NCBI GenBank assembly: GCA_020351875.1
Contig: CP070671.1
Span: 2,203,253-2,267,252 of the forward strand
DNA: 64,000 bases
From: Chromatiales bacterium
GTDB lineage: Bacteria; Pseudomonadota; Gammaproteobacteria; Steroidobacterales; GCA-2729495
Reading direction: 5' to 3'
Of this stretch, positions 55,374 to 64,000 are shown piece by piece. Every line of letters begins with the position of its first letter. Within the stretch, counting starts at the first letter, position 1. Made by a program: the position numbers and the translations under genes. The notes beneath the pieces are model-generated. The model saw only the letters and a program-made list of their open reading frames with translations. It was not told where the DNA came from and searched no databases.

Positions 55374-58300
55374 ATGCGCCCGGGGATCATCAGCATGTTC
55401 GTTCGCCACCCGGTGGCGCCGAACCTCGCAATGGGCATCATGATCCTGGCCGGCGTCTGGGCGCTCGGCCAGCTCACCCGGCAGCTGTTACCGGGTTTTG
55501 AGCTAAGCCTCGTCAACGTAGAAGTTGTCTGGCAGGGCGCATCCGCCGAAGACGTGCAGCTGGCCGTCACGCAACCCATCGAAGACCAGCTGCGCGGCCT
55601 GGATCTGCTCGAAGGTATCCGTTCGACTTCCCGGGAGGGCCTGGGCCGCGTCACGCTGGAATATGGCGAAGACGTGGACATGAGCCGTGTGCTGGACCGG
55701 GTGAAGGAACGTGTCAGCCAGGTGCGGAATCTGCCGGCGAACGCGGAAACTCCCACCGTGTCGTTGATACCGCGCAACGAACCGGTCGCGAAACTCGTCG
55801 TCACCGGACCGGAGTTGTCTGTCCTGCGGCCGCTGGTGCGTGGCTTCGAGCGCGAGCTGCGTGGCCTCGGCCTGGCCAAGATCGACATTGAGGGACTGCC
55901 CGAGCAGGAGATCGCGATCCAGTTAACCGGCGAGCGCCTGAATGAGTTGCGACTGTCCCTGCAGGACCTTGGCCAGCGCGTGCGCCAGACCAGCAGCGAT
56001 GTGCCTGCCGGCTCGGTGGGCCGCGCCGAGTCCGCGAGGCAGCTGCGCAGCCTGGACCAGGCGCGCAGCGTCGCCGATTTCGAAGCGCTGCCGGTCGCAG
56101 CCGATGCCGACGGGCGCCTGCTCACTTTGCGCGACATTGCCGAGGTGGAACGCCGTTCGCGCGCCGACCAGCCGACCCTGTTCGTGAATGGTGCGGCGGC
56201 GGTGGAGATCGCCGTGCAGCGCGCCGAAAGCCAGGACGCGATTGACGTGGCCGGCCAGTTATCGGAATGGGTGGAAAGAACCCGTCCCGGTTTGCCCGCG
56301 AACGTGCAGTTGCTCGTCTACGACGAGGAGTGGCGGCTGGTCCAGGATCGCATCGACCTGATGGTGGAGAACTCCGTTGGCGGCCTGGTGCTCGTGGTCA
56401 TCGCGCTGTTTGTGTTCCTGAACGGTCGGGTGGCTTTCTGGGTTGCGATCGGCATTCCGGTGTCGGTGATGGCCGGTCTGATGGCCCTGTACCTGTTTGG
56501 CGGCAGCCTGAACATGATCAGCCTGTTCGCGATGGTGATGGCCCTCGGCATCGTCGTGGACGATGCGATCGTGGTGGGCGAGGAGGCCGTGACGCGCTAC
56601 CAGGCTGGCGCCAAGCCGCTGGATGCGGCCGAGCAGGCGGCCTACCGGATGTTTGGTCCGGTGATGGCGGCGTCGCTCACGACAGTGGCCGCCTTCGTGC
56701 CGCTGATGACCCTCGGCGGCATTGGCGGCACGATCCTGTTCGCGATCCCGCTGATCATGATCTGCGTCGTACTCGCGTCGCTGGCCGAGTGCTTCCTGGT
56801 GCTGCCGGGCCACCTGCGTCATTCGCTGGAGAGTTCGTCCCGCCATGCGCCGTCGCGATGGCGGCTGAAGATGGATACGGCCTACGAGAATTTCCGCTGC
56901 GGCGCGTTTCGCCGATGGGTCACGCGGGCCGTTGAAGATCGGTCCACGACCATCGCGGTGGCGATAGGCTCGTTGATCGTCGCCCTCGGTTTGCTGGCTG
57001 GCGGCCGCATCGGTTTCACGCTGTTCCCGCAGCCGGACAACACCAAGGTGCAGGCCATTGTTCGCTTCACCGCCGGCACCCCGGAGGAACGCGTCAGGGC
57101 CTTCGTGGAACAGGCGCGAGACGCACTGCGGCGTATCGAGGCGGACAGCGGCGAGAAAATCGTGGAGCTCGAGCTCACGAAGCTCGGCGTAGACCCCCGT
57201 GGTACTACCGCGTCGAACGTGGCGACGATGACCGTGCAGCTCACGCCGGACAACCAGCGCAGCCTGCGCAATGCAGAAATCATCCGCGCCTGGCAACGGG
57301 CCGTGCCGCCGCCGGGCGGTCTGGAGAGTTTCTTCATACTGAACACCGCCGGCGGGCCGCACGGGAACGACATCGAACTGGATATTGCCGGCACGAACCC
57401 CGAGGCCCTGAAGGCGGCGGCGGTCGATGTCGTGCAGGCGTTGCGCGGCATCAGCGGCGTCAGCGGTGTGCGCGACGACATGGCCTGGGGCAAGGAACAG
57501 CTGATCTTCGAGCTGTCGCCGAACGGCGAGGCGGTGGGCCTCACCGGCGAAGCCCTGGGCGGTCAGTTGCGCGCGGCCTTTGAAGGTGAACTGGTGCAGA
57601 TCTTCCAGGACCAGGGTGATGAGATTGAGGTGCGCGTGCTGCTGGCAGACCAGGAGCGCAATGCGCTTGGCGCGCTGGAAACCCTGCCAGTCATCCTGAA
57701 CAACGGTGAGACGGCGCCGCTCAGCGACGTGGCGCGACTCAGTTATCAGCGCGGCTTCGAATCCCTGAAGCGCAGTGGCGGCGAACTGTCGGCGCAAATC
57801 ACCGCCGACGTGGACGAGAAGGTGAGCAACAACAACGCGGTGCGTGCAATCCTGGCCTCGGAGGTCCTGCCGGAGCTTGCCGACCGTGACGGCATCAGCT
57901 ACTTCAAGTTCGGCGGTGATGCAGAAAGCCAGGGTCAGACTCTCGGCGACGTGGGTACCGCACTACCGCTGGCCTTGCTGCTGATCTACATCATTCTTGC
58001 CTGGGTCTTCGAATCTTACTTGTGGCCGCTGGCCGTGCTGTCGGTGATTCCCTTCGGCCTGGTCGGCGCGTTGTTTGGTCACTGGCTGCTGAACGTGGAC
58101 CTGACGCTGATGTCAGTCTTCGGGCTGTTCGGCCTGATCGGGATCGTGATCAACGACTCGATCATCCTGGTCAGCGTGTTCCGCGAACTGAGCGCACAGG
58201 GCATGAGCGTGCAGAAGGCGGCCGCAGAGGCTGCTGTGAGTCGCAGCCGGGCGGTGATCCTGACGTCCGTGACCACGGTGTTCGGCGTGATGCCGGTATT

Positions 58301-58502
58301 GCTGGAAACCGACCTGCAGGCCCAGTTCCTGCGTCCGCTGGTGACCTCCCTCGCCTTCGGCCTGATGTTCGGCACCTTCATCGTGCTGTTCCTGCTGCCG
58401 GCCATCCTGGCCAGCCTGCAGGCGAAGCGCGGCCGCCTCGACAGCATCATCCGCCTGTTCCTGAAGCCGGCACCGTCCGAAGGGCCCGACCGACTGATCT
58501 AG
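55374..58502 (+). CDS. RND-family efflux transporter permease
   Basis: The 1042-residue protein is a full-length RND (AcrB-like) pump with twelve predicted membrane helices in two halves. The TM4 proton relay is seen in LGIVVDDAIVVGEEAVTRY (Asp pair near residue 395). The C-terminal half repeats the pattern (GLIGIVINDSIILVSVF), and the intervening periplasmic porter domains are full length. It exports hydrophobic compounds in exchange for protons. The adaptor is just upstream; it probably uses a shared outer-membrane channel. Confidence 0.95.
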   Translation: MRPGIISMFVRHPVAPNLAMGIMILAGVWALGQLTRQLLPGFELSLVNVEVVWQGASAEDVQLAVTQPIEDQLRGLDLLEGIRSTSREGLGRVTLEYGEDVDMSRVLDRVKERVSQVRNLPANAETPTVSLIPRNEPVAKLVVTGPELSVLRPLVRGFERELRGLGLAKIDIEGLPEQEIAIQLTGERLNELRLSLQDLGQRVRQTSSDVPAGSVGRAESARQLRSLDQARSVADFEALPVAADADGRLLTLRDIAEVERRSRADQPTLFVNGAAAVEIAVQRAESQDAIDVAGQLSEWVERTRPGLPANVQLLVYDEEWRLVQDRIDLMVENSVGGLVLVVIALFVFLNGRVAFWVAIGIPVSVMAGLMALYLFGGSLNMISLFAMVMALGIVVDDAIVVGEEAVTRYQAGAKPLDAAEQAAYRMFGPVMAASLTTVAAFVPLMTLGGIGGTILFAIPLIMICVVLASLAECFLVLPGHLRHSLESSSRHAPSRWRLKMDTAYENFRCGAFRRWVTRAVEDRSTTIAVAIGSLIVALGLLAGGRIGFTLFPQPDNTKVQAIVRFTAGTPEERVRAFVEQARDALRRIEADSGEKIVELELTKLGVDPRGTTASNVATMTVQLTPDNQRSLRNAEIIRAWQRAVPPPGGLESFFILNTAGGPHGNDIELDIAGTNPEALKAAAVDVVQALRGISGVSGVRDDMAWGKEQLIFELSPNGEAVGLTGEALGGQLRAAFEGELVQIFQDQGDEIEVRVLLADQERNALGALETLPVILNNGETAPLSDVARLSYQRGFESLKRSGGELSAQITADVDEKVSNNNAVRAILASEVLPELADRDGISYFKFGGDAESQGQTLGDVGTALPLALLLIYIILAWVFESYLWPLAVLSVIPFGLVGALFGHWLLNVDLTLMSVFGLFGLIGIVINDSIILVSVFRELSAQGMSVQKAAAEAAVSRSRAVILTSVTTVFGVMPVLLETDLQAQFLRPLVTSLAFGLMFGTFIVLFLLPAILASLQAKRGRLDSIIRLFLKPAPSEGPDRLI

Positions 58503-58555
58503 GTTCCGCGCCCGTGGGTGCTATGCTCGTCGCCCGCCCGGGCGCGAGTGGCCGT

Positions 58556-59275
58556 ATGTCTGTTGACAAACCCAAGCCGTGGATGGAAGGCATGATCCCG
58601 ACGCTGAACAGCCGCGGGTTCATGTCCGAAACGATGGACCGTTTTTCGATGGCCTTCATCGACTACGCGGCCATCTGCGGCCACGAAGTGCTCGACATGG
58701 GTTGTGCCTATGGCGTGGCCACGCGCGAAGTGCTGGAGCGGGGTGGTTCGGTCATGGCCTGCGACATGGAAGCCGGTCACGTGGAAATCCTCGCCAGGGA
58801 AACGCCGGAAGAATTTCGCGGCCGCCTGCGCACGTCGGTGGGGGAACTGCCCGCGGCGGATTTTCCCGACGGCTCTTTCGGCGCCATCCTGTGTTCCCGC
58901 GTGATTCACTTCCTGACGGGCGACCAGATCCGCCTGTCGCTGGAGAAGATGTACCGGTGGCTGAAACCCGGCGGCCGGCTGTTCCTGGTGGCCGACACGC
59001 CTTACACGGGCTTCTGGTTCAGCACCGCGCCGGAATATGAGCGGCGCAAGGCAGCGGGCGAAGAGTGGCCCGGCTTCATCGACGACATCGCGCCGCTGCT
59101 GAACCGCGCCGCGCCGCCACCCGGCATGCTCGCCTTTTTGAACCCGCTGGACCCGGACATCCTGCGGCGCGAATGTGAGCGCGCCGGCTTCGCGGTCGAA
59201 GAGGCCGCGTTCACCGGTCGCGGCGGTGAACCGGACGGCAACCAGCACGCCGGCGTGATCGCCGTCCGCCGCTGA
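58556..59275 (+). CDS. class I SAM-dependent methyltransferase
   Basis: The 239-residue protein has the methyltransferase motifs: motif I VLDMGCAYGVATREVLERGG, an acidic residue at ACDME, LPAADFPDGSFGAILCSRV (motif II/III) and LKPGGRLFLVADTPY. It resembles type 11 methyltransferases of unknown acceptor. ATG 58556 is chosen; TATGCT at 58522-58527 looks like a -10, which would exclude the ATG at 58523. The gene follows the RND operon and is not clearly part of it. Confidence 0.87.
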   Translation: MSVDKPKPWMEGMIPTLNSRGFMSETMDRFSMAFIDYAAICGHEVLDMGCAYGVATREVLERGGSVMACDMEAGHVEILARETPEEFRGRLRTSVGELPAADFPDGSFGAILCSRVIHFLTGDQIRLSLEKMYRWLKPGGRLFLVADTPYTGFWFSTAPEYERRKAAGEEWPGFIDDIAPLLNRAAPPPGMLAFLNPLDPDILRRECERAGFAVEEAAFTGRGGEPDGNQHAGVIAVRR

Positions 59276-59356
59276 AAGCCCCGGCCAGGCCGGGATTTGA
59301 CGGCCGGTCCCGGAGCCACCAATATAGCGACACACCGTCGCCAAAATAAGATCGCC

Positions 59357-60499
59357 ATGTTTATCGCCCTGAGAGACCTCGCCTATGCCAAGGGCCGCTT
59401 CGCCCTGATGGCCCTCGTGATCGCGCTGATCGCGTTCCTGATGACCTTCCTGACCGGGCTGGCTGCCGGCCTGATCAAGAACAACATCTCCGGGCTGATG
59501 GAGCTGGACGTGTCGCACATCGCCTTCGAGTTCGACGACAAGCCCACCTACCGCAACACGATGATCGAACGCGACCAGTGGGAGGAGTGGGCGCAGCAGC
59601 CGGGCGTGAAGAAGTTGGAGCCCATGGGGCACACCGTGTTCACCGCGCGCACGCAACGGGATGACCCGCTGGAGCTGGTGTTGTGGGGTTTGGCACCCGG
59701 CTCATTGATCGAACCAGAAGTGTTTGACGGGGACCAGTTAGGCGGCGTCAGCAACGGCGTGATCGTCTCCAACCTGCTGGTCGAGCGCGACGGCGTGCAA
59801 ATGGGCGACACGATCACGCTCGACCGCGTGTTGACCGAGCTGGTGGTCATCGGCATCGCCGAAGAGCGCAATATCGGGCACATCCCGATCATCTACGCGC
59901 CGCTGGCAAAGTGGCAGGAAGCCACCTACGGCCCACCGGGCGGACCACCGCCGGGCGAAAAGCTGCCGGATGTCGTGTTCGATTTCGTCAGCATCCTGGC
60001 GCTGCAGCTGGAAGAAGACGTGACGCCCGAGCAGATCGTGGCCATCGATGACGAACTCGGTACCAGCACCCTTGACCGGGCTGCCTTTTACGCGGCCTCT
60101 ACCGGCTACATCGAAGAAGTGCGCACCGTGCAGATCATCCAGGTCTTCCTGTTCCTGATCTCGGCCGTCGTCATCGGTGCGTTCTTCAGCATCTGGACCA
60201 TTCAGCGTACGAAGGAGATCGGGCTGGTGAAGGCGCTCGGCGCGTCCAACGGCTACCTGTTGCGCGACGCGCTGGGCCAGGCGCTGATCCTGATGGCGAT
60301 CGGGGTCGTCCTCGGGCTGGCGCTCGGGCTCTGGTCCGGCCAGGCCTTCATGCAGTCGGGCCGGCCCTTCATGTTCGAGAGCGACAAGATCGTGCAGGCG
60401 ATGACGCTGCTGGTCACGGCCGGGCTGCTCGGCGGGGCTTTGTCCATTCGCCGCATCACCTCGGTGGACCCGATCATTGCGCTGGGGCAGGAACAATGA
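59357..60499 (+). CDS. ABC transporter permease (DevC/FtsX-like)
   Basis: The 380-residue permease has an N-terminal helix (FALMALVIALIAFLMTFLTG), a periplasmic domain (about residues 40-260) and three C-terminal helices containing QRTKEIGLVKALGASNGYLL and RRITSVDPIIALGQEQ. It belongs to the FtsX/MacB class as in DevC-type exporters. It overlaps the ATPase gene by four bases and is encoded in an operon with it and a TetR regulator. No adaptor gene is directly linked. Confidence 0.9.
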   Translation: MFIALRDLAYAKGRFALMALVIALIAFLMTFLTGLAAGLIKNNISGLMELDVSHIAFEFDDKPTYRNTMIERDQWEEWAQQPGVKKLEPMGHTVFTARTQRDDPLELVLWGLAPGSLIEPEVFDGDQLGGVSNGVIVSNLLVERDGVQMGDTITLDRVLTELVVIGIAEERNIGHIPIIYAPLAKWQEATYGPPGGPPPGEKLPDVVFDFVSILALQLEEDVTPEQIVAIDDELGTSTLDRAAFYAASTGYIEEVRTVQIIQVFLFLISAVVIGAFFSIWTIQRTKEIGLVKALGASNGYLLRDALGQALILMAIGVVLGLALGLWSGQAFMQSGRPFMFESDKIVQAMTLLVTAGLLGGALSIRRITSVDPIIALGQEQ

Positions 60500-61218
60500 C
60501 ACTAAGAGCCGAAAACGTATCGCTGCTGCTCGGCGACGGTGATGAGCAGATCAAGGCGCTGGACCAGGTCAGCATCGAAATCGCTGCGGGGGAACTGGTG
60601 GTGGTGCTGGGACCCAGCGGGGCCGGCAAGTCTTCCCTGCTGGCCGTATGCGGCGGTTTGCGCACACCGACGACCGGCAGGGTCTGGATCGACGGTACCG
60701 ACATCACGGGCCTGAAGCCCGCGGTGCTGACGAAGCTGCGTCGCGACCAAATTGGTTTCGTGTTCCAGCAGTCGAATCTCGTGCCGTCGCTGTCGGCGCT
60801 GGACCAGCTGCTGTTGCTCGTGCACATGCAGGGTCGCAAGCCGCGCGCGGACGATCGCGCCAAGGCGCTGGCGCTGCTCGAGGAAGTGGGTATGGCGGAG
60901 AAAAAGAATCGGCGCGGCAACCAGCTGTCTGGCGGTGAGCGTCAGCGCGTGGGCATCGCCCGTGCGTTCATGACCGACCCGTCACTGCTGCTGGTGGACG
61001 AACCGACATCCATGCTCGATACGCAGCGCGGCCACGCGATTGTGGAACTGCTGCGTCGTGCCTGCCACGATCATAAGGTGGCGACGATGATGGTGACCCA
61101 CGATCGTGGCGTGCTGGATGTGGCCGACCGGGTCCTGGAAATCCGCGACGGGCGGCTCGGCGGTGCGAGTGAGGATGCCACCGTCGAGATGCCGAGGATC
61201 GTCGATGCCGCGCATTGA
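60496..61218 (+). CDS. ABC transporter ATP-binding protein
   Basis: The 240-residue ATPase has Walker A GPSGAGKSSLLAV (about residues 39-51), Q-loop FVFQQSNLVPSLSALDQLLLL, signature LSGGERQRVGIARAFM, Walker B LLLVDEPTSMLD and MVTHDRGVLD. It is the LolD/DevA-type partner of the upstream permease. Its 3' end overlaps the TetR gene by 14 bases. Confidence 0.94.
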   Translation: MTLRAENVSLLLGDGDEQIKALDQVSIEIAAGELVVVLGPSGAGKSSLLAVCGGLRTPTTGRVWIDGTDITGLKPAVLTKLRRDQIGFVFQQSNLVPSLSALDQLLLLVHMQGRKPRADDRAKALALLEEVGMAEKKNRRGNQLSGGERQRVGIARAFMTDPSLLLVDEPTSMLDTQRGHAIVELLRRACHDHKVATMMVTHDRGVLDVADRVLEIRDGRLGGASEDATVEMPRIVDAAH

Positions 61219-61822
61219 GGCTGAGAGCATCGAGGCCCACGTCGAGGCGCAGAACCAGCGCATACTCGACGCTGCGATGGCGCTGTTCGAAGAGCGCGGC
61301 TATGCGGGCACGGAGTTGCGCGATATCGCCGGCAGCGTGGGGCTCGCGCGCAACTCCCTGTACCGGTACTACCCTGGCAAGGACCATATTCTGCTGGCTT
61401 GCCTGCATCGCGAGATGGGACCGCGACTGGAGCGCATCCGCACCCTCGACGAACAATTCCCGGATGCGCAGGCACGCATCGACGCGTGGCTCGATGTGCA
61501 GATGGATATCGCGGCAACGTCTTGCCACGGCGCGATACGCCTGGTGGAGAATCTCCGGGATCATTCACCGGAATTTCGCGACGAGGTTCACAAACTCCAC
61601 GAGCCGGCTGCCGATGTGTTGCAGCGGGCTGTGGGCGAGTTACTGGCCAGCAGTGGCCGGGATGTCGAATTGGTGGCGGCCATGGTCAGCAGCCTGCTGA
61701 ACGCGGCAGCCAGGAAGATGATGGAGAGCGGTGGCCGCCACGAAGTGATGGCTGAATTGAAGCGCTCCGTGCAATCCCTGCTGGAAGCGGGCAGCGGTGA
61801 CGCTGTAGCCGCGACCGGTTGA
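61205..61822 (+). CDS. TetR-family transcriptional regulator
   Basis: The 205-residue protein has an N-terminal TetR helix-turn-helix (ILDAAMALFEERGYAGTELR, then IAGSVGLARNSLYRYYPGKD, about residues 20-65) and an all-helical ligand domain. It lies at the end of, and overlaps, the ABC exporter genes, so it probably represses that operon and responds to its substrate. ATG 61205 overlaps the ATPase end by 14 bases; the longer frame from 61106 is rejected since the MPRIEAES start fits family length. Confidence 0.92.
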   Translation: MPRIEAESIEAHVEAQNQRILDAAMALFEERGYAGTELRDIAGSVGLARNSLYRYYPGKDHILLACLHREMGPRLERIRTLDEQFPDAQARIDAWLDVQMDIAATSCHGAIRLVENLRDHSPEFRDEVHKLHEPAADVLQRAVGELLASSGRDVELVAAMVSSLLNAAARKMMESGGRHEVMAELKRSVQSLLEAGSGDAVAATG

Positions 61823-61845
61823 TTCAGGAAGAAGTGATCAGCGCC

Positions 61846-62961
61846 ATGAAAAGAACAGAATCGATTTCGTTTCACGCGGCCTTGCTCGCGGCCTTGCTAT
61901 TGGCAGCGGCTGCACCCGCTTTTGGCCAGGATGAGCATGCCCACCACCATCACGGTGGCGGTGTGCCCGACATGGACGCCGACGGCAAGCGCCTCGAGAG
62001 CTACCAGGTCAAGCACGATATGGACCAGGCCACTCTCGACGCGCTGCGCGCAAAAATCGCGCTGTACCGAGGCATGACCGACATGGAACTCAACCTGAAC
62101 ATGTCGGCGATGGGCCCGAACTACGAGTGGTATGCCAGCGATGTCGCGATGCAGGGCGATATCGGTGTGCTGATTCTTTCACACGGCGTGGGTCAGAACA
62201 GCGATCGCATGCTGAAGGATGCGCTCGCGCCGGTGTCCGAGCGCTGGCCGACCGCCATTGGATTCGGCATGGCCATGATGCAGTCGGCTCACCTGCAATC
62301 GGCAGTGGACGACCTCCAGGAGCGCGGCGCGACGACCATAGTCCTGGTGCCGAACGGCACGACTACCGAGTACAACACGCTGACGCGACAGTGGAAGTAC
62401 ATCTTCGACATCGATGACGAGGAAGCGACCTATCTCGAGGTACCCAAAGTCGAGAGTGATGCTCGCTTCGTCATGACCAACCATTTTGCTGACAGCCAGT
62501 TGATCACCGATATCCTCTATGACCATGCGAAGGAAGTCAGCAAGGATCCGGCGAACGAAGTGGTCATCATCGTCGGCCACGGGCCGGAAGATACCGAGGA
62601 CAACGGTCCGGACCTCGAGATCCTGCAGGCGCACGTGGACCGTATCGTGGCGAAGAACGAGTTTGCCGACGTCAAGATCATCAACCTGCAGGATGACGCG
62701 ATCCCGGCGATTCGTGAATCCAACGTCCGCAAGCTGCGACGCTGGGTGAAACAGGCCAACAAGAAGGGCCAGACGCCGATCGTGGTCGCGCTGGCAGCCG
62801 CCAGTCACGGTGTGCAGACCCACATCCGCCAGGATCTGCGCGGTCTGGACTACGTGTTTGCCGACAAGGGCATGTCCGAGAATCCGAAGTATATTGAGTG
62901 GATCGCGTCGGTGATCGAACAGGCCATCGACGCGGAGCAGCTTGCACAGGCGCGGCGGTAG
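61846..62961 (+). CDS. exported His-rich protein with CbiX/chelatase-like fold
   Basis: The 371-residue protein has a signal peptide (SFHAALLAALLLAAAAPAFG) and a His-rich start of the mature chain (HAHHHHGGG). Then it shows a CbiX-like module (IGVLILSHGVGQNSDRMLKD, MMQSAHLQSAVDDLQERGAT, VLVPNGT) and a second similar part (EVVIIVGHGPEDTEDNGPDL, KIINLQDDAIPAI). CbiX-type folds chelate metals into tetrapyrroles, but an exported two-module form with a His cluster could instead bind or move a metal. ATG 61846 keeps the signal peptide; GTG 61834 is possible. The ABC/TetR operon precedes it. Confidence 0.75.
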   Translation: MKRTESISFHAALLAALLLAAAAPAFGQDEHAHHHHGGGVPDMDADGKRLESYQVKHDMDQATLDALRAKIALYRGMTDMELNLNMSAMGPNYEWYASDVAMQGDIGVLILSHGVGQNSDRMLKDALAPVSERWPTAIGFGMAMMQSAHLQSAVDDLQERGATTIVLVPNGTTTEYNTLTRQWKYIFDIDDEEATYLEVPKVESDARFVMTNHFADSQLITDILYDHAKEVSKDPANEVVIIVGHGPEDTEDNGPDLEILQAHVDRIVAKNEFADVKIINLQDDAIPAIRESNVRKLRRWVKQANKKGQTPIVVALAAASHGVQTHIRQDLRGLDYVFADKGMSENPKYIEWIASVIEQAIDAEQLAQARR

Positions 62962-63047
62962 TTCGACCAGCACGTCGTGCCAGCGCCCGGGCGCTCGGTG
63001 GAAGGCCGTATAAGCCTCTGATAATAAAAGATAATCAGGAGTCCACG

Positions 63048-64000
63048 ATGACCCGAGAGTCCACGATGCAACCCTTCGCGAAGGGCGACATTTTTATCGC
63101 GTGCACGTTACTGAACGTGCCCGACGACGACCATGCCGGCGAGGGTCGCATCTGGCAGTACGACAAGGACATGAACTTCAAGGGCGAGCTGTGGACCGAA
63201 GGCGGCAATCACTTCGTCGGCGGCCTGGAGTTCGATCCGAACGGCCCTCTCTGGGCTTTCAACGACTTCGCGGTCATCCACGTCGACCCGAAGACCGGCC
63301 GCCAGCTGCCGCTCAGCGACAAGTTCCTGCCGCGCTGTTACCGCAGCGCGAGTTTCGACCAGGACGGCAACGTGTATCTCGGCGAGCACATGAAGGCAAA
63401 GAAGAGACCTGACAACCCGATCGCGAGCCGCACGACGACGAAATTCCCGGTGATTCCGGGCGAGGGCGTGCTCGGCTTCGGCTACGTGTACAAGTACGAC
63501 AAGGACTGGAACCTGGTAAAGGTCTTCCACACCGAGTGCGCGCCGGACATGACACAGTTCAAGGGCGTCACGCATTCCAGCCTGCACCCCAGCGGTGAGT
63601 TCATTATCTACGCCACTGAAACCGGCAAGCGGCTGATGCGCTATGACGTCATCAACGACCGGCAGATGCCCGACCTGGTCACCTACCCCGGCGAAGACAT
63701 CATGGATCGCGTGTGGGTCATCGCGGTGAAGTACCTGCCTGACGGTCGCTTGCTGATCACGCGCGGTGACTTCATGGAAATGCTCGACGAAGACGGCAAT
63801 GTGCTGAAGAGCTACCCGCTGGAAACCTACGGGTGGTCAGATATCGAGATTTGCCACGATGGCGAGCACTGCCTGGTCAGCAACATCTGGGAAGGCACCG
63901 TAGTCAAGGTCAACGTCGAGAGCGGTGACATCGTCGCTACCATCGACACCGGTTTCAAGGCGCCGAACCGCTGCGTGGCCGGCGTGGCCGAATACCCGGG
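63048..64000 (+). CDS. beta-propeller protein (SMP-30/NHL/YVTN-like), 3' end beyond window
   Basis: The open frame from ATG 63048 runs to the right edge (317 codons seen). It has repeated beta-propeller blades: HFVGGLEFDPNGPLWAFNDF, ASFDQDGNVYLGEH, VTHSSLHPSGEFIIYATETG, RLMRYDVI and SGDIVATIDTGFKAPN. There is no signal peptide. Such proteins are often lactonases, hydrolases or scaffold proteins. The start region contains GAGTCCACGATG twice (63039 and 63057), giving two starts, ATG 63048 and ATG 63066, six codons apart; AGGAG at 63037 suits 63048. Confidence 0.8.
   Translation, partial: MTRESTMQPFAKGDIFIACTLLNVPDDDHAGEGRIWQYDKDMNFKGELWTEGGNHFVGGLEFDPNGPLWAFNDFAVIHVDPKTGRQLPLSDKFLPRCYRSASFDQDGNVYLGEHMKAKKRPDNPIASRTTTKFPVIPGEGVLGFGYVYKYDKDWNLVKVFHTECAPDMTQFKGVTHSSLHPSGEFIIYATETGKRLMRYDVINDRQMPDLVTYPGEDIMDRVWVIAVKYLPDGRLLITRGDFMEMLDEDGNVLKSYPLETYGWSDIEICHDGEHCLVSNIWEGTVVKVNVESGDIVATIDTGFKAPNRCVAGVAEYP

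Noticed and set aside
56259-57797. 512-codon minus-strand frame inside the RND pump
   Set aside because: Antisense shadow; the RND protein is full length and conserved.

Overview
The window is a high-GC bacterial chromosome segment with dense gene packing, many 4-base ATGA start/stop overlaps and short intergenic gaps. The gene set (SlyX, MsrPQ, GlnK-AmtB, MacAB-like and RND exporters, DUF3612 regulator beside a glyoxylate shunt, HD-GYP and EAL proteins, a YgiM-type SH3 protein) points to an uncultured or little-studied Gammaproteobacterium, probably free-living and aerobic. A GTAG-type REP hairpin and the style of the dihydroorotase suggest relatives near Xanthomonadales/Chromatiales. This placement is inference. 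I saw no rRNA, tRNA, CRISPR array, prophage or intact transposase.

Layout. 1-5.0 kb: M16 zinc protease (cut by the left edge), divergent pyrC-like dihydroorotase, a 700-base gene-free tract full of inverted repeats, and a nitrilase-fold protein. 5.1-9.9 kb: an operon for a 2-oxoacid:acceptor oxidoreductase (GltD-like flavoprotein/ferredoxin, fused alpha-gamma subunit, beta subunit); the flavoprotein carries an apparent one-base frameshift. 9.9-12.4 kb: YbjQ, dienelactone hydrolase, slyX and small exported proteins. 12.6-18.3 kb: PAS/sigma-54 activator, PBP4, SH3 protein, PII and Amt. 18.3-25.7 kb: MsrPQ, DUF547 protein, orphan TRAP-type lipoprotein, alcohol dehydrogenase, TPR protein, MsrA and a glycine-zipper lipoprotein. 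25.9-29.4 kb: degenerate HD-GYP protein, EAL phosphodiesterase, YceI-like lipoprotein. 29.4-34.1 kb: repeat cluster, then a MacA/MacB-like exporter with two permeases. 34.1-41.7 kb: NUDIX, a Rieske-oxygenase remnant, Tag-like glycosylase, then DUF3612 regulator divergent from aceB-aceA with a terminator, a periplasmic binding protein and a carboxymuconolactone-decarboxylase-like protein. 42.1-49.0 kb: EF-G paralogue, orphan ParA, coiled-coil/HhH membrane protein, sirtuin, a second degenerate HD-GYP protein, cysteine dioxygenase. 49.1-53.9 kb: Lrp regulator, DUF4404, SIMPL protein, hydrolases and a diheme cytochrome c. 54.0-64 kb: RND adaptor and pump, methyltransferase, ABC exporter with its TetR regulator, a His-rich CbiX-fold exported protein, and a beta-propeller protein cut by the right edge.

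Most of this is housekeeping and envelope or stress physiology. The most unusual signal is a family of intergenic hairpins at two loci (about 20.05 kb and 29.4-29.8 kb). The copies share a conserved loop core, while their long arms differ in sequence from copy to copy yet stay self-complementary. Other points worth a second look are several enzyme-fold proteins with changed catalytic residues (nitrilase Cys to Ser, a haloalkane-dehalogenase-like protein without its His, two HD-GYP domains without the HD dyad), the frameshift at about 6.80 kb, a truncated Rieske gene start, and a 50-base tandem duplication between the two exporter permeases.
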